The notes under the pieces are model-generated. The model was not told the origin of the DNA, did not search any database, and was given only the letters and a program-made list of their open reading frames with translations. The translations under genes were made by a program, and so were the position numbers. Positions 42,991-54,517 of a stretch of 64,000 nucleotides of DNA are shown here, one piece after another. Position 1 is the first letter of the stretch. Each line of letters begins with the position of its first letter. Origin of the DNA: Immersiella caudata (taxonomy: Eukaryota > Ascomycota > Sordariomycetes > Sordariales > Lasiosphaeriaceae); assembly GCA_030512335.1 (NCBI GenBank), contig JAULSU010000007.1, forward strand, positions 1,984,001 to 2,048,000, written 5' to 3'.

Positions 42991-44254
42991 TGCAACTTTC
43001 ACCTTCAAAGGTGCTGATCCACACTCTAAGGAGGTGGTGCTTGTGGCGAGGTTGGCCCCATTCTGAAGCCCTTCAACGGCCGTAGCATGCCAAGACACGC
43101 GATGCGTGGCTGTCTCTCAGCGTTTCTCACATCGCCAGAGGCAAGTTCTGCTTCTCCATCGCAAGAAAAAGCTCCGGATATTGGATGGGCAAAATACAGC
43201 TTTGCAGACGTGCCTCCTTGAGTCATGATCCAGGGCTATCTGCTGAGAAGCCCATTATCGACCGCCCGGCTACCAACGGCCGCTAGAGATGAGTAAACTT
43301 TGCCCACTGGCAAAATGTTGTGGAGTTTCCGAGGTTTAGTTTAGTCTGCCGGAGAAGCGAAGTCGAGACGGAGGGGAGACTGATCCACCCCCACCGAACT
43401 CGACGGAGGTCGCTTCGAGAACACTTTCTAGCTTGAAATATGGATATGATGGAGTCGTTCCCAGCTTCCGCAGAAGGCAGGTGGGAAGAAGTCTTTCGGG
43501 AATCCCAGCTTCCGCTTTGCGGAAGCTGTCGTGATGTGCCTCGGCGTAATGGCCAGCGAGGAGTGATCGACCGGAATCCGCCGACGCTGGGACGGACAGG
43601 ATGTCAAGAGGTTCCAGGGCAGGCGGTCCGTTCGGTCGCAAAACTCGATGTTCGATGCCGACTCAATGCCGATGCCGACTCAGCAGCGCGCGTGAGGGCG
43701 GCCTGGGCCGCGGAAAAGAGTTTTCTTTGTATGCAGTTTTTCCATGCGGCTGCTACGCCGGCAGCGCAATATTGGCCTGTCGGGCATCACACCGCCCAGG
43801 GCCAGCGTCCGCTTCAGGGCCACGGGGCCCGGATTGCACGAGAATTACGGCCATATTTGCTAATGAGTCAGGCGGCCCTCGCCTCTAAGGAGGCTCGCCC
43901 TGAGCCGCTGATAGTCGCAAGACGAATCACGGCCGGCCTGCTGTCTCTGGCTTACTCGATGGTTACTCGATAAAAACTCAACAGCGTCGTGATAGCATCG
44001 CCCTGCAGCCGAAAACGGCATTGCAGACGACGCCAGGCGACCCCCTGCCCGCTGTCCCTTCTCCCGGGAAGCCACGGGGCGCCGTGAAGTCGGCCCAGCG
44101 CAGCCATTTTGGTCCGTCCGCGGCTGTGATTGGATGATCGCCGATAGCGCGTGGGCGTGTTCTGGAACCCATCGCTTAGGGGGGTGTCTGCATCCGATTC
44201 TGGCTGCATGCGATCTTGATTATCGCCTTGATTGCGCAGCCAATCGACGTCAAC
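42991..44254. other. GC-rich gene-free region
   Basis: About 1.3 kb upstream of the allantoinase promoter. It has short overlapping open frames only. A perfect 10-bp inverted repeat lies at 43506-43528. No exon could be supported. Confidence 0.5.
43506..43528. repeat. Short perfect hairpin CAGCTTCCGC/GCGGAAGCTG
   Basis: Ten-base arms with a 3-base loop (TTT). A direct copy of the left arm, CAGCTTCCGC, lies about 40 bases upstream (near 43465). Confidence 0.9.
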
Positions 44255-44764
44255 TGATAAGGGAAACGGTGCTCAGGGCCCTGCTGCCGAGCCCCTTGAG
44301 TATCTGCTCCTTGGAATCGGGACGACACGCTGATGGTTGACTTATCGCTGATACGGCGGTGCGGCACCCCACATGGCTGTCATTTGCGCACGACGGGCGA
44401 GAAGTGCAATACGGATGGATCGAGGGTGTGCGAGCGACGAGACGGAGGATCGGGGCAAGGCGTCGGCGTGGCGGGACGCCCGTCTCGATAAGCAGCATTT
44501 GTATAGAGGCTGTCCCCCCTTCTTTTCCCCCGTTTCTCCTTCTTATTGACCTCTCACGATACCCATTTCACACCTTGCTTGCCCGCCTCGCCGCTACCCT
44601 TATCTGCCCTGCCTCATATATTCCTCCTTGACCCTGACCTGCCCGTTTCTGCCGTCAGACCCTCAGCCACGCGAGTCCAAACCTTCTTTGTCCACCGTAT
44701 TGCTTCGAGAGAGAGAGGCTCCTTATCAGTTCCCGGCCCGGCGCTTCCCCGAGCTTGCGATAAG
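44255..44764. promoter_or_regulatory. Cluster of GATA (AreA/NIT2-type) sites before allantoinase
   Basis: Six GATAAG hexamers lie within the 590 bases before the start codon: 44256-44261 (+), 44341-44346 (-), 44487-44492 (+), 44599-44604 (-), 44722-44727 (-) and 44759-44764 (+). All are preceded by A, C or T and so match HGATAAG. Such clusters are the binding sites of the nitrogen-catabolite GATA activators AreA/NIT2, which switch on purine and allantoin use when ammonium is lacking. Confidence 0.75.
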
Positions 44765-44840
44765 CTTCATTGCCGCACTCTCCTGACCTTCCCGCCTTAA
44801 ACTGCCGTAGCAGCCTTGCCGCAGAGGCTATACCGACAGC

Positions 44841-46520
44841 ATGGGTGCATCAGACGCCTCAGGCAATGCGCCAATGGTGGTCTTGGCCTCCTCGCGGACG
44901 GTCGTCACACTTCCGGACGACTCGCTGGTGTTGACGCCAGCCACCATCTGCATATCCCCTGCTACCGGTACCATCCTTTCCATTATTCCCAGTCTCCTAC
45001 CCCGGTCGGCCTTCGCGCCATCGGTAGCGTACAAAGACCACAGCCCACGGGTCCTTATCCCCGGGTTGGTCGATGCACATGTCCACCTCAACGAGCCGGG
45101 CCGTACCGAGTGGGAGGGCTTCCAGACGGGTACCAAAGCCGCAGCCTCGGGCGGTGTCACCACCGTCATCGACATGCCCCTGAATGCCATCCCACCCACC
45201 ACCACCCTTGAGGGATTCAAGGTGAAGCTCGCTGCCAGCCAGGGCCAATGCTGGGTTGATGTCGGCTTCTATGGGGGCGTTATCCCTGGGAACGCGGACC
45301 AGCTGCTGCCTCTCGTCGAGGCCGGCGTCCGTGGCTTCAAGGGTTTCCTTATCGACTCTGGTGTATGTCCCCCTTCTCTCCCCACCGATAAGGATCCTAA
45401 CCCTTCACAGGTCGACGAGTTCCCTGCGGTATCCTCCAAGGATATCTCGCTGGCCATGACCGCCCTCAAGGACTCTCCCACCACTCTGATGTTCCACGCC
45501 GAGATGATCCCGCCCATCTCCGACTCGGTCGGCGACGCTGTGCAGCAGTCCCTTCCACCACTCGCGCCCCGCGGCGACCTTGCCAGCTACAGCACCTTCC
45601 TCGAGTCTCGCCCACCTGCTTTTGAGACCTACGCAGTCGAGGAGATCGTCTCCCTCGCGGAACTCGCCCCGAAGCTGCACCTCCACATCGTGCACCTCTC
45701 TGCCCTCGAATGCATTCCCCTTCTGCGCGAGGCCCGCGCCCGCGGCGTTAACATCACCGCCGAAACCTGCTTCCACTACCTCGCCCTCGCTTCCGACCAC
45801 ATCGAAGACGGCGACACCCGCCACAAGTGCTGTCCCCCCATCCGCTCCCTCAGCAACCAAGATCGCCTCTGGGCCGAGCTCTCCGCCCCCGACTCCTGCA
45901 TCCGCACCGTCGTCTCCGACCACTCACCCTGCACTCCAGAGCTCAAGCTTCTCCCTCTCCACCTCCAATCTACCACTCCCCCTTCCCCAGGCTCGGACAT
46001 CGACCGGCCCTTCATGCGCCATTCCGACTCCGGCGTAGACGTCTCCATGCCCTCCAACGAAGCCGAAGCCAAAACCACTCCCGTTCAGGCCCAAAACGCA
46101 GGTGACTTCTTCGCCGCCTGGGGCGGCATCTCCTCCGTCGGCCTTGGCCTTCCCATCCTACACACCGCCGCTTCGGACCGCGCTGCCCACGGCGAAACCG
46201 TCCCTGACCTGCTCGACATTGTGCGTCTGTGCTCGCAGGCCACGGCCAAGCAAGTTGGTCTGGCTCACCGCAAGGGCGCGCTGAGGGTCGGGATGGACGC
46301 AGATGTCTGCGTGTTTGATGACGAGGAGGTGTGGACGTTGAGGAGCGGTGGTATGAGGTGGAAGAATAAGGTTAGTCCTTGGGAGGGACACACCTTCAAG
46401 GGGCGGGTGAGGGAGACATGGGTTAGGGGGGAGAAGGTGTTTGAGCTTGGGGCCCGCAACGGGGGGTTCGTGGGGGGAAAGCCTGTGGGGAGGGCGATTG
46501 TGGAGAGGAGGGTTGAGTAG
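44841..46520 (+). CDS. DAL1: Allantoinase
   Basis: Two exons, 44841..45362 and 45411..46520. The 48-nt intron (GTATGT ... CTAAC ... TTCACAG) is in frame but interrupts the conserved GFLIDSGVDEFP. The product is 543 residues. Amidohydrolase motifs are present in order: LIPGLVDAHVHLNEPGRTEW (the metal-binding HxH), DMPLNAIPPTT, the lysine in FKGFLID that is carbamylated to bridge the metals, a His in HIVHLSA, TAETCFHYL, and the Asp in VVSDHSPCTPELK. It hydrolyses allantoin to allantoate in cytosolic purine nitrogen salvage. A Ser/Pro-rich insertion at about residues 360-405 lengthens it relative to yeast Dal1. The six upstream GATA sites fit regulation by nitrogen supply. Confidence 0.95.
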   Translation: MGASDASGNAPMVVLASSRTVVTLPDDSLVLTPATICISPATGTILSIIPSLLPRSAFAPSVAYKDHSPRVLIPGLVDAHVHLNEPGRTEWEGFQTGTKAAASGGVTTVIDMPLNAIPPTTTLEGFKVKLAASQGQCWVDVGFYGGVIPGNADQLLPLVEAGVRGFKGFLIDSGVCPPSLPTDKDPNPSQVDEFPAVSSKDISLAMTALKDSPTTLMFHAEMIPPISDSVGDAVQQSLPPLAPRGDLASYSTFLESRPPAFETYAVEEIVSLAELAPKLHLHIVHLSALECIPLLREARARGVNITAETCFHYLALASDHIEDGDTRHKCCPPIRSLSNQDRLWAELSAPDSCIRTVVSDHSPCTPELKLLPLHLQSTTPPSPGSDIDRPFMRHSDSGVDVSMPSNEAEAKTTPVQAQNAGDFFAAWGGISSVGLGLPILHTAASDRAAHGETVPDLLDIVRLCSQATAKQVGLAHRKGALRVGMDADVCVFDDEEVWTLRSGGMRWKNKVSPWEGHTFKGRVRETWVRGEKVFELGARNGGFVGGKPVGRAIVERRVE

Positions 46521-48653
46521 AGGATGAGAGGAGGATGGAGAGGATGGATGTGATGATAATGAGTGATGATGCATTCCGCATTTTTTTTTCTTCATTTTGT
46601 TATGGTTCGTTTCGATGTGTATAGTTAGTATCATCTAGTTGGGCTTCGGTCAGCGGCATGGTGATGGGTCTCATTGGTATTCAGGGGTAGATGGGGGAAA
46701 GATTCTACCCGTCAGGGATTGGGAAAGGACCGGGTTAAACGGACACCGGAGACAAAGACTGCAAGTGTTTTGCAGGGACGGGTGGACGGAGATCTATAGT
46801 ATAAGCTATGTGGACAGAGAGGGGAGAATGCATGCAGGTTGCGAATCACGAGGGCGGACACATCGAATAGTTGGGGAAGTTAATGCCGCCACTGCCTGGA
46901 TGGCGAACGAAACGTGAGCGATGAGGTTAGTAGATGTGCAATCGCCTCAATCCGAGCCAGAGCAAAACGGTTTGTTTATAGCATGTCAAGCAGTCGGAAA
47001 TGCATCTTGCCCTGCGCGAATCATGCCAGTTCTTGTGTGACGCCTGACTTGTTCAGCTGAGGAGAAAATACAAAAGTGAGGGGAGATAGGCGCCCAATGG
47101 GACGCGGGAAACAGGTGCTTGGGGATCGACACGGCAATGCGGAACGGAGAGTTGAAGATCTTTGCAGTGACGCCACGATCTGCTTCCTTTTGAAAGGGTT
47201 TTTTTTCTCATCCTCTTTTTGGGGCTTGGTTTTGGGGAACGCGTGTCAGGGGGATTGGATGGGATGTTAGCTGGCTTATGTGTGATGTCTTTTGCAAACT
47301 ATTGGATTGACGGTTCTTTTGGTTTCGTCACATCACGTTGGTTACCCTACAACGTTAGGACTCATGCGGGGCTAAGGTGGCTACTGTGTTGATGCGTGGC
47401 TTAGACGCAGAAGGGGGTGATGAGCATGTGTTTACTTTGCTCCTGTTGACATCTCGGCGTCCAGCCCCAGACGAGAGCGGTGGATCAACTGGATTCAGAT
47501 AGGAGGTGGCCAAGATAATCCCCTCAACGGGAAGGTTGGGCGCTTTAAATGAGAGGTGGGGATGTCAGCACCTCTCCCCACCGCGTGGGGCAGCTGAAGT
47601 GGCTTGCCCGAGTGTCGACTGTGTGATTCCGGCTGTCAGGCACAAATGTCTATAATTGTCGCGGTGCAGATTTTCGGATGTCCCATCCCCAAGATCGAAA
47701 TTGATACTTACCGCTCTCAACGAGGGTCTTTCAGAGGAGGTTGACGACGGAGATGCAGCGCTCGGTGGGTTTGAGATGATCGTTTAGTGCGAGGCCTCTC
47801 GAAGACTCCGTAACGAATGAGCCAGTTTCGTGTCGGGTTACTAGGCGAAGAGCTAGGGCCTGAACCCAGAGTGGCGGGCGCAAGGTGCAGGCTCTCCCGT
47901 CTAACCGGCACCCAGATCCCGTCCAGTCGCGGTCGGTGTCACTTTCGCGCAGAGATTGGAGATTACGGCCTAGGTGGGGTCCGGGCTTTTTGGCTTGGCT
48001 GGGGGGGGGCTTGGCTCCTTGCCGCGTTGCGCTGTCGCTCGCGGCCTTTCGGGCAACGCCTCCCAATTTCTCCCCCTAAGAACCAACGAGCCCGCGAAAC
48101 AACGTCTGCTCCATCATCCCGATCAACGACGAGCACCGGTCGTTCTTCGCTTGACGCCTGTCGCTATCCTCAGATTCTTGGGCTGCAGGCACCTTTGAGC
48201 AGTCTCTTATTTGCTACGCCTGCTCGCACGTTATCCCGCGCTCGCCAAATGAACGGAGCGATTTGAGCTGAGGGTTCGGACTGGATGATGCCATTGGGGT
48301 CTTTTGCTGCCAAGCACCGCCTGCAAGAAAGAACCGGATCCTGTTTCTCCCTAATAAACATCCCGCCGCCACAGCTCAGCCCAGCCTATCGTCCGAAATC
48401 CGATTGACTGACGTCTCTCGTCGTTGTGACCCCCTTTCTGCCTTCACCGGCCGGGACGAACGTGACCGCCGACCGATACTTCTCGTCCCGACACCTGACG
48501 GAGACCTTGATCGCGGCCCCAGCCACAACTCACCGAGAGTGACAAAACCCGACCTTACCGCCCTCCCCACGAACATCCGAGCATGTGCGCCGCTGCCAAA
48601 CGCCAATAAGACTTCTCTGCCTCCCGACTATTCTCCGCTCCAAACAGTAGTGG
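46521..48653. other. Long intergenic / probable 5' leader region of MSS4
   Basis: About 2.1 kb. The allantoinase 3' UTR lies at the left end. The right part from about 48050 is C-rich with many short open frames and may be a transcribed leader of the kinase gene. No exon, tRNA or repeat family was recognised. Confidence 0.5.
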
Positions 48654-51600
48654 ATGCATCGGGCTCCCGACATGCCCTCCTTCCTGCCGGACGAGACCTC
48701 GGCAATCTACTCACAGTCCTCGGGCGTGGTGCATCTCGACCCGGGCGGCCACTACGGCCTGTCCCAGGAGAAGGACGCAAAACTGAATGGCCATATCCCG
48801 CGCCAGCCACAGCCGGTGACCTCCAATGAGAGCTTCGACGACATCTCGACGCATTCCACACACACTTCAGAAGCTTCCGATACCCGGCCGCCCCCGCCAA
48901 ATGAAGCCCCGCCTCCACCACCGAGCATGAATTCTCTTCCTAACGGAAGTCCTATCGAGGAGAAGGGCGCTGGAAACGGCTCTGTATTGCGTAAGCCGCT
49001 TCCAAATGGCCTGTCGACAACATTGGTAGATCGGACTGTGGGCTCGTCCGTAGGGACGAGGGAGGACGACTCGCCGGCAGTCAGCACCAAGGAGACGTTT
49101 CCACGGAGCTCGGTTGGCTCGATACAGCAGTCGCCCGTCGAAATGTATCTGCACCCAGTCGGCAAGGGTGATGTACGAACAGTTGAAAATGGGGCTACCA
49201 CGCCGTCTCCCCTCCGTTCCCAAGCCGTGATGAATCTGAGTACCGAGTCGAGCCAGAGGAACATGCAATCGCCACATCGATACTCCTCTCCCCCGCTATA
49301 TACTGGTGGACAGTTGACACCGAGCTCGTCCGGGGCGTTGCAGCCACCAGGGGCAGGTCTCAAACACCGCCACACGCTGGAAGTTCCTAAACCTTCGCCA
49401 GTCCCTCGTGGTTCGCGAGATGGTGCAGACGGTGCCTTCACAAGCGGTCGTTTCTCGCCAACCAACGCTGCAACTGGCGTTCGTAGGGCGTCCCTCAGTT
49501 TGGCTAGGAGGAACACGCGATCGCTACACTCGGACGCGCCGCGTGACGAGATCATACCAGATGATGATGCCTTGCGTTGGGCTGAGGCGTACAGGCAAAA
49601 ACGGGCAAGCAAGAGGAGGAGGAGGGAGATTGAGGTCGATGATAGGGTCTTGGTTGGAACAAAAGTGGATGAGACGCACGCAAACTGGGTAACAGCATAC
49701 AACATGCTGACAGGCATCCGTGTTTCCGTGTCGAGGACCAACGCAAAACTCGACCGAGATGTGACTCTTGCCGACTTCGACGTCAAGCAAAAATCGACTT
49801 TCGATATGTGAGTATACCCTACCCAGTGACGAAGGAAGAAGGCTGACATCTCCTTTCAAGTGCCGGAAACGAATTAGTCCCGTCAGCCAAGTACGACTTC
49901 AAGTTTAAGGACTACGCTCCCTGGGTGTTCCGCAACTTGCGTTCGCTCTTCCGTCTAGACCCAGCAGACTACCTCATGTCGCTGACTGGGAAATACATCC
50001 TCTCTGAACTAGGGTCCCCAGGGAAGTCTGGAAGCTTTTTCTACTTTTCTCGGGACTACAAGTATATCATCAAGACGATCCATCACGCCGAGCACAAGTT
50101 TCTGCGGAAGATTCTCAAGGACTACTACAATCATGTCAAGGCCAACCCCAATACCCTCTTGTCTCAGTTCTACGGGCTTCACAGAGTGAAGATGCCGTAC
50201 GGCAAGAAGATTCACTTTGTCGTCATGAACAACCTGTTCCCTCCACATCGGGATATTCACCAAACGTTTGACTTGAAGGGATCAACAGTTGGTCGGGACT
50301 ACAAGGAAGACGACTTGGAAAAGAATCCCAGGGCGACGCTCAAGGACCTGAACTGGCTGCGACGGAAACGGAAACTGGAGCTTGGCATCCAGAAGAAGCA
50401 AATGTTTTTAGAACAGCTGCAAAAGGATGTCAAACTCTTACAGAGGCTGGGAATCATGGACTACTCGCTCTTGATCGGCATTCATGATCTCCGGAGAGGG
50501 AACGAGGAGAACTTGCGGGGCAAGACCCTGCGAGTCTTCAATCCTGGAGGGGATATACCAGAGGAGGCTGATCCCAACCAGGTCCTCATGCGCACTCCGT
50601 CGAAGCTGGAGAACCAGCGTAAGGCGAGAGAGCTGAGGCAGATGATACAGGCTGAGAGGCCCGTTCCGATGGGGGAGACTAGCAGCCGAATGCCCGACGA
50701 GCTGGAGGAGGGTCCTCGCCCAGACATCCTATTTCATCAGGACGATGGTGGATTCCAGGCTACTCACGAGGACAATTCGCCCGCCGATGAGATCTATTAC
50801 CTCGGAGTGATCGATTGTCTAACTCACGTACGTTCCCTGAATGCATTTCACATCTGTTCACCGCTGACCATCGCAGTACGGCATTATCAAAAAGCTAGAG
50901 AACTTTTGGAAGGGTCTCTCTGGTGACCGCACCCAGATTTCCGCCCTCCCACCACAAGAGTATGGTGACAGGTTTTTGAACTTCATATCGGGTATCACCA
51001 TGTCCCAGGAGGAGGCCGTTCGAGAAGCTCAGGAGAGGGATGCGGCGATGGCAGCCACGGCAGCTGCTGAGGAAGAACATCAACGAGCGATGCAACGAGG
51101 AAGCACCGCGGACAGACATTCTTCGAGCGCGATTCCACCCATCCCCAACTACCAGCCACCGGCTCCCCCAACCGCGCTGTCTCCAGGTCACGCATCCCCC
51201 GAGGCCGAAGCAACCGTTCTGAGAGCGGAGAAAGAGGCCCAGAGAACGGAATCGAATGTGGCAGAGAGTGACGTGCCTGACAGGACTTTAAGGACAACTG
51301 CGACTTCGGCTAAGCACACCCATGGGTCGGTCACCACACCAGGGGGTGCCAGCACTGTCTTGCCGGTTGTGGAGGAGGCTGCCGAGGGCTCGACCATGGG
51401 TGAGCGAAGCCGGAACAGCCGCATCAGCAGCACCATGACGCCCGAGAGTGACAGACCACTGACGCCAGCCAAGGATGGTCAAGAGATGGAACCGGGATTT
51501 AGCAACCCAATCCTGGGCGTGCATCACCCTCCCAGGCGGGCCCCACCGCCGACGCCACCGAAGACAGGCCACGGTTATAACTCAGCCATGAAGCCCGAGA

Positions 51601-51776
51601 GCGCTGACAGCGGATACGGCGTTACTGGCGTTAGTGCAAGCAACGGTGGCTTGAAGAGCGCCACAGGATCACAGCGTTCGTTGAGGGTACACCCCCAACT
51701 TAGTCGCGATAGTTTGGACAAGGCCCTCCCACCTCTCCCCCGACCCAGCGACCATCCAACGCAGAGCGTGTTGTAG
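48654..51776 (+). CDS. MSS4: Phosphatidylinositol-4-phosphate 5-kinase (MSS4/its3)
   Basis: Three exons: 48654..49807, 49861..50827 and 50877..51776, with phases 2 and 0, giving 1,006 residues. A start at 48672 (MPSFLPDE) is also possible. Residues 1-340 are disordered (Ser/Pro/Thr). The catalytic region runs from about residue 350 ([17 protein letters not shown]) to 770. It includes [21 protein letters not shown] (nucleotide loop and catalytic Lys), [24 protein letters not shown], and across the last junction [25 protein letters not shown] (activation segment). The C-terminal 230 residues are disordered. The enzyme makes PI(4,5)P2 at the plasma membrane for actin organisation, endocytosis and wall integrity. 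The length is greater than yeast Mss4 (779) because of the tails, as in other filamentous fungi. Confidence 0.96.
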
Positions 51777-52752
51777 GGCGATGACTTTGCACTCCCGCTG
51801 GATGGGACTGGGAGAACTGGAGATATATGTCCGAGCAAGCCTGGGGGGAGGAGATTGTGCTCGCAAAAGGAAGAGTGGGAATCGGTGAGGGGCAAATTCC
51901 TGGAAACGCTACCCCAACGCCTGCCCCTGGCTGAGACGGACAGGCGGTAGATACGGTGATCGAATGTGAGGAAGGGATGCTACATATAAGGGGTGCGCAG
52001 CCTGCGGTTGGAATAGGAAGCTGCAGGGAGCGGCGTGTGAGCCCTTCAAGGTTCCCTCTTTTTTTTTTTACTCACGTTTATTCCCTTTTTATCGGTGTCG
52101 TCACCGTCAGTTGCTTGCTTGAAAAGACATGATACCACCATTGCATCGACAGCATAACTAAAGATCTTCATGTTTTTACTTGGTCTCATCGCTTCTCTCC
52201 ATCCCTCTCTCCTTTTCCGTTTCCAATGTTACATATTCGGATGCCTGCTTTTTCTTGTTTCGTCTCATTTTGGATGAAGAGAGCTGCAAGCTCTACGCTG
52301 GCATGGCGCTGTTGTTCCTTTGTTTGGGACATGAAGGTGTGATAGATAATCTCGTGAGGTCGGCCTGGATTGGTTGATGCGCCGAGTTTGACGAGCTGTT
52401 TGCTCTGTTGATAGAATTCAGAACATTGAGATCTGCATTACTTGCGAATGTGAGTTACTCTTGAGGTCAAGCGTTGTCTTAGCTTTGAGACCATCAAGAT
52501 GTGGACAGGGTTTTGGGGGCCCGGACACCCACATGTCGGACGGGATCGTAAACAACAACAGCAGCCTCAACCTCAACGTCCACTAGAGTCAGTATACAGT
52601 AAGGTACAGCGATTGATTATCCCACCCTAACTGAACCGAAAGCCCGAAATATATTACATTTTCATATCACATATAATTTATACACACTCCCCTAAAGCCC
52701 TTTCGTGGTATGGGGCACACGGTCCGGGCTGGAGAGGAGCACCACCGCATGG
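51777..52752. other. Convergent intergenic region
   Basis: About 980 bases between MSS4 and COA6, rich in T runs near 52058. It should hold both 3' UTRs. No gene was seen. Confidence 0.55.
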
Positions 52753-53171
52753 CTATGATCTCTCTGTGAAGTTGCTGCTAACCTCCATCTTGATCGCCCC
52801 CTGGGCCTCAAGCTCCTTTATCCGTGCCTTCTTCTGCATCTCTTGCACCCTCCACTTCTTGAAGTATGTCACCTGCCCAGCCAAGTCAGCAATGCATCCA
52901 CCTACCCACCCAAACAGGGGCAAGCAGAACTCACCCATTGTGAAGCGCAATCCTTCTCAAACTGTGCACTCTGTTTCCCGCATGCCTTAGAAGCTTGCTT
53001 ATCATCCTTGAGCGCATCCACAATATTGTTCGCATCCAGGCAGGCAAAGTAGTTGTCGCGCGCCTCCCAGCAGCGCTGACGCTCGGAACGGGTGGGCGCA
53101 ACGACGCCGGCGCGAACCTCGGTGGCGCGCTTCTCTTCCTCGGATTGCCCGAAGAGGCCGAAGAAGCCCAT
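52753..53171 (-). CDS. COA6: Cytochrome c oxidase assembly factor COA6
   Basis: Two exons on the minus strand, 53171..52935 and 52872..52753, joined in phase 0 across a 62-nt intron with a CTGAC branch, giving 118 residues. The start MGFFGLFG is the typical short N-terminus; a longer open frame to 53261 adds a non-conserved tail. The twin cysteine motifs CWEARDNYFAC (CX9C) and CGKQSAQFEKDC (CX10C) and the following QWVTYFKKWRV define COA6, imported by the Mia40 relay into the intermembrane space. There it helps deliver copper to the Cu-A site of COX2. It is divergent from SYS1. Confidence 0.93.
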
Positions 53172-53806
53172 TGCGTCGGATTCGGGGCTAGCGGTCCAGC
53201 GGGGGAGGAAGTGGGTGGTTCTAGGGTTAGGATCGAAAGTCGCTGTGGTGTTGCTTTCCACGGCAATGATGTAGGGAGTGAAAACCAGCGACGGAATGCC
53301 CCGCTCCAGGGAGCTGGACCCGACAGGGATTGAGATGTCTGCTGAGCGGCACGTGATTGGCCGTTTTCTCTGGTTCGCTGGTGAACCGGGGTACTACCCT
53401 GCAGCGGGCCGTTGATTTGTCGGCCCCCCCCCCCCCCCCCCCCCCAACAAGAACAGGGGTCTGACAGGCCAGTTCAGCCTCCTGCAAAACCACCGCGTCA
53501 GCGCCACAGACTTGCGCCAACTCTGGTCATCAGAACAGCAAGACGACTTTGGCAAACTCTCCTCGACAGCCCAGCCTGACGACTGGATTTCCTACCGGAC
53601 CCCACAAACACGCCACAGCGTTTACGACCTCCGAAACAGCTCGTCTTCAAGAAGAAACGCCGCCTTCGTACCCCTTTCTTTCGAGCACCGCTTCCAACAC
53701 CACCAACTACACCCATACTACCATGATCTCGAGGTAGCGCAACGCAACAGTCCTAACAACCAAACCACCCCCCTCCGGAGGCGCTCCCCGAACCCGTACA
53801 AACGCG
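53172..53806. promoter_or_regulatory. Shared divergent promoter region COA6 / SYS1 with a C22 tract
   Basis: 635 bases between two divergent starts. An uninterrupted C22 run lies at 53424-53445. A 62-codon open frame at 53549-53737 on the plus strand ends just before SYS1 and could be an upstream ORF of its leader. It has no family features. Confidence 0.55.
53424..53445. repeat. C22 homopolymer
   Basis: Twenty-two consecutive C, the longest homopolymer in the window. It is length-unstable and could fold as an i-motif/quadruplex pair. Confidence 0.9.
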
Positions 53807-54517
53807 ATGGCGCGCCGCCGCCGACCCCCGCGCCCGGGCGCCCTCTCGGAGCTCCAACCGCTTAAAATCCTCAGCCAAATCGCCGCGCTCCAAACCCTCT
53901 ACTACACCACCGCGCTCATCCTCCTCCTCTTCACCTCCCTCGTCGCAGGCACCCACTTTAGCCTGGATCTCATACTCGGCTGGTCCTCCGCGCGTGGCGA
54001 CACCACGCAGGGCTGGATAACCTGCTTCATCTGGATCCTCGACGGGGGGTTATTCATGTGCTTCCTCCCTCCCCCCTTTCCCTTCCCAAATGCTAACCAC
54101 CCTTCCCTCTTCAGGGCCGCAGCCATAGTCCTCCTAATCGGCCGCTCTAAACTAGTCCTCGACTTCACCCTCTCTTTGCACGCCATCCACCTAATCATCA
54201 CCACGCTGTACACTGGCTCTCTCCCGTCAAACACCGCCTGGTGGCTCTCCATGGGCGGCGCCAGCACGATCTGCATCCTTCTCGCTACGTGGGGCTGTCG
54301 GTACCGCGAGCTAAAGCCTATTTCCTTCGGCGGCATTGGCGGCGGGACGGCGGTCGCGAGCGGGAGCACGAGTGAGTTACAAGGGGACAGAGAAGAAGCC
54401 GGCATGGGGGATGAGGAGCAGGGGTATAGTCGAGGTAGGGGGAGGGGCAGGGGGCGGGATGGAGCAGGGGACTATGAGATGGTGAAAATGAATGGGAACG
54501 GGGAGGCAGAGGGGTGA
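53807..54517 (+). CDS. SYS1: SYS1 family Golgi membrane protein
   Basis: Two exons, 53807..54057 and 54115..54517. The 57-nt intron is in frame and has a CTAAC branch; its removal gives LFMAAAIVLLIGRSK, the conserved form. The product is 217 residues. The N-terminus MARRRRPPRPGALSELQPLK, then LQTLYYTTALILLLFTSLVAG, LDLILGWSSARGDTTQGW, and four membrane segments overall match Sys1. The family member in yeast recruits the GTPase Arl3 to the late Golgi for vesicle tethering. The C-terminus is a Gly/Arg-rich cytosolic tail ending in acidic residues. Confidence 0.92.
   Translation: MARRRRPPRPGALSELQPLKILSQIAALQTLYYTTALILLLFTSLVAGTHFSLDLILGWSSARGDTTQGWITCFIWILDGGLFMCFLPPPFPFPNANHPSLFRAAAIVLLIGRSKLVLDFTLSLHAIHLIITTLYTGSLPSNTAWWLSMGGASTICILLATWGCRYRELKPISFGGIGGGTAVASGSTSELQGDREEAGMGDEEQGYSRGRGRGRGRDGAGDYEMVKMNGNGEAEG

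Noticed and set aside
45405..45923. 172-codon Gly/Val-rich antisense frame in allantoinase
   Set aside because: Shadow of the strongly supported allantoinase exon. Such Gly/Val-rich antisense frames are typical opposite GC-rich coding DNA.
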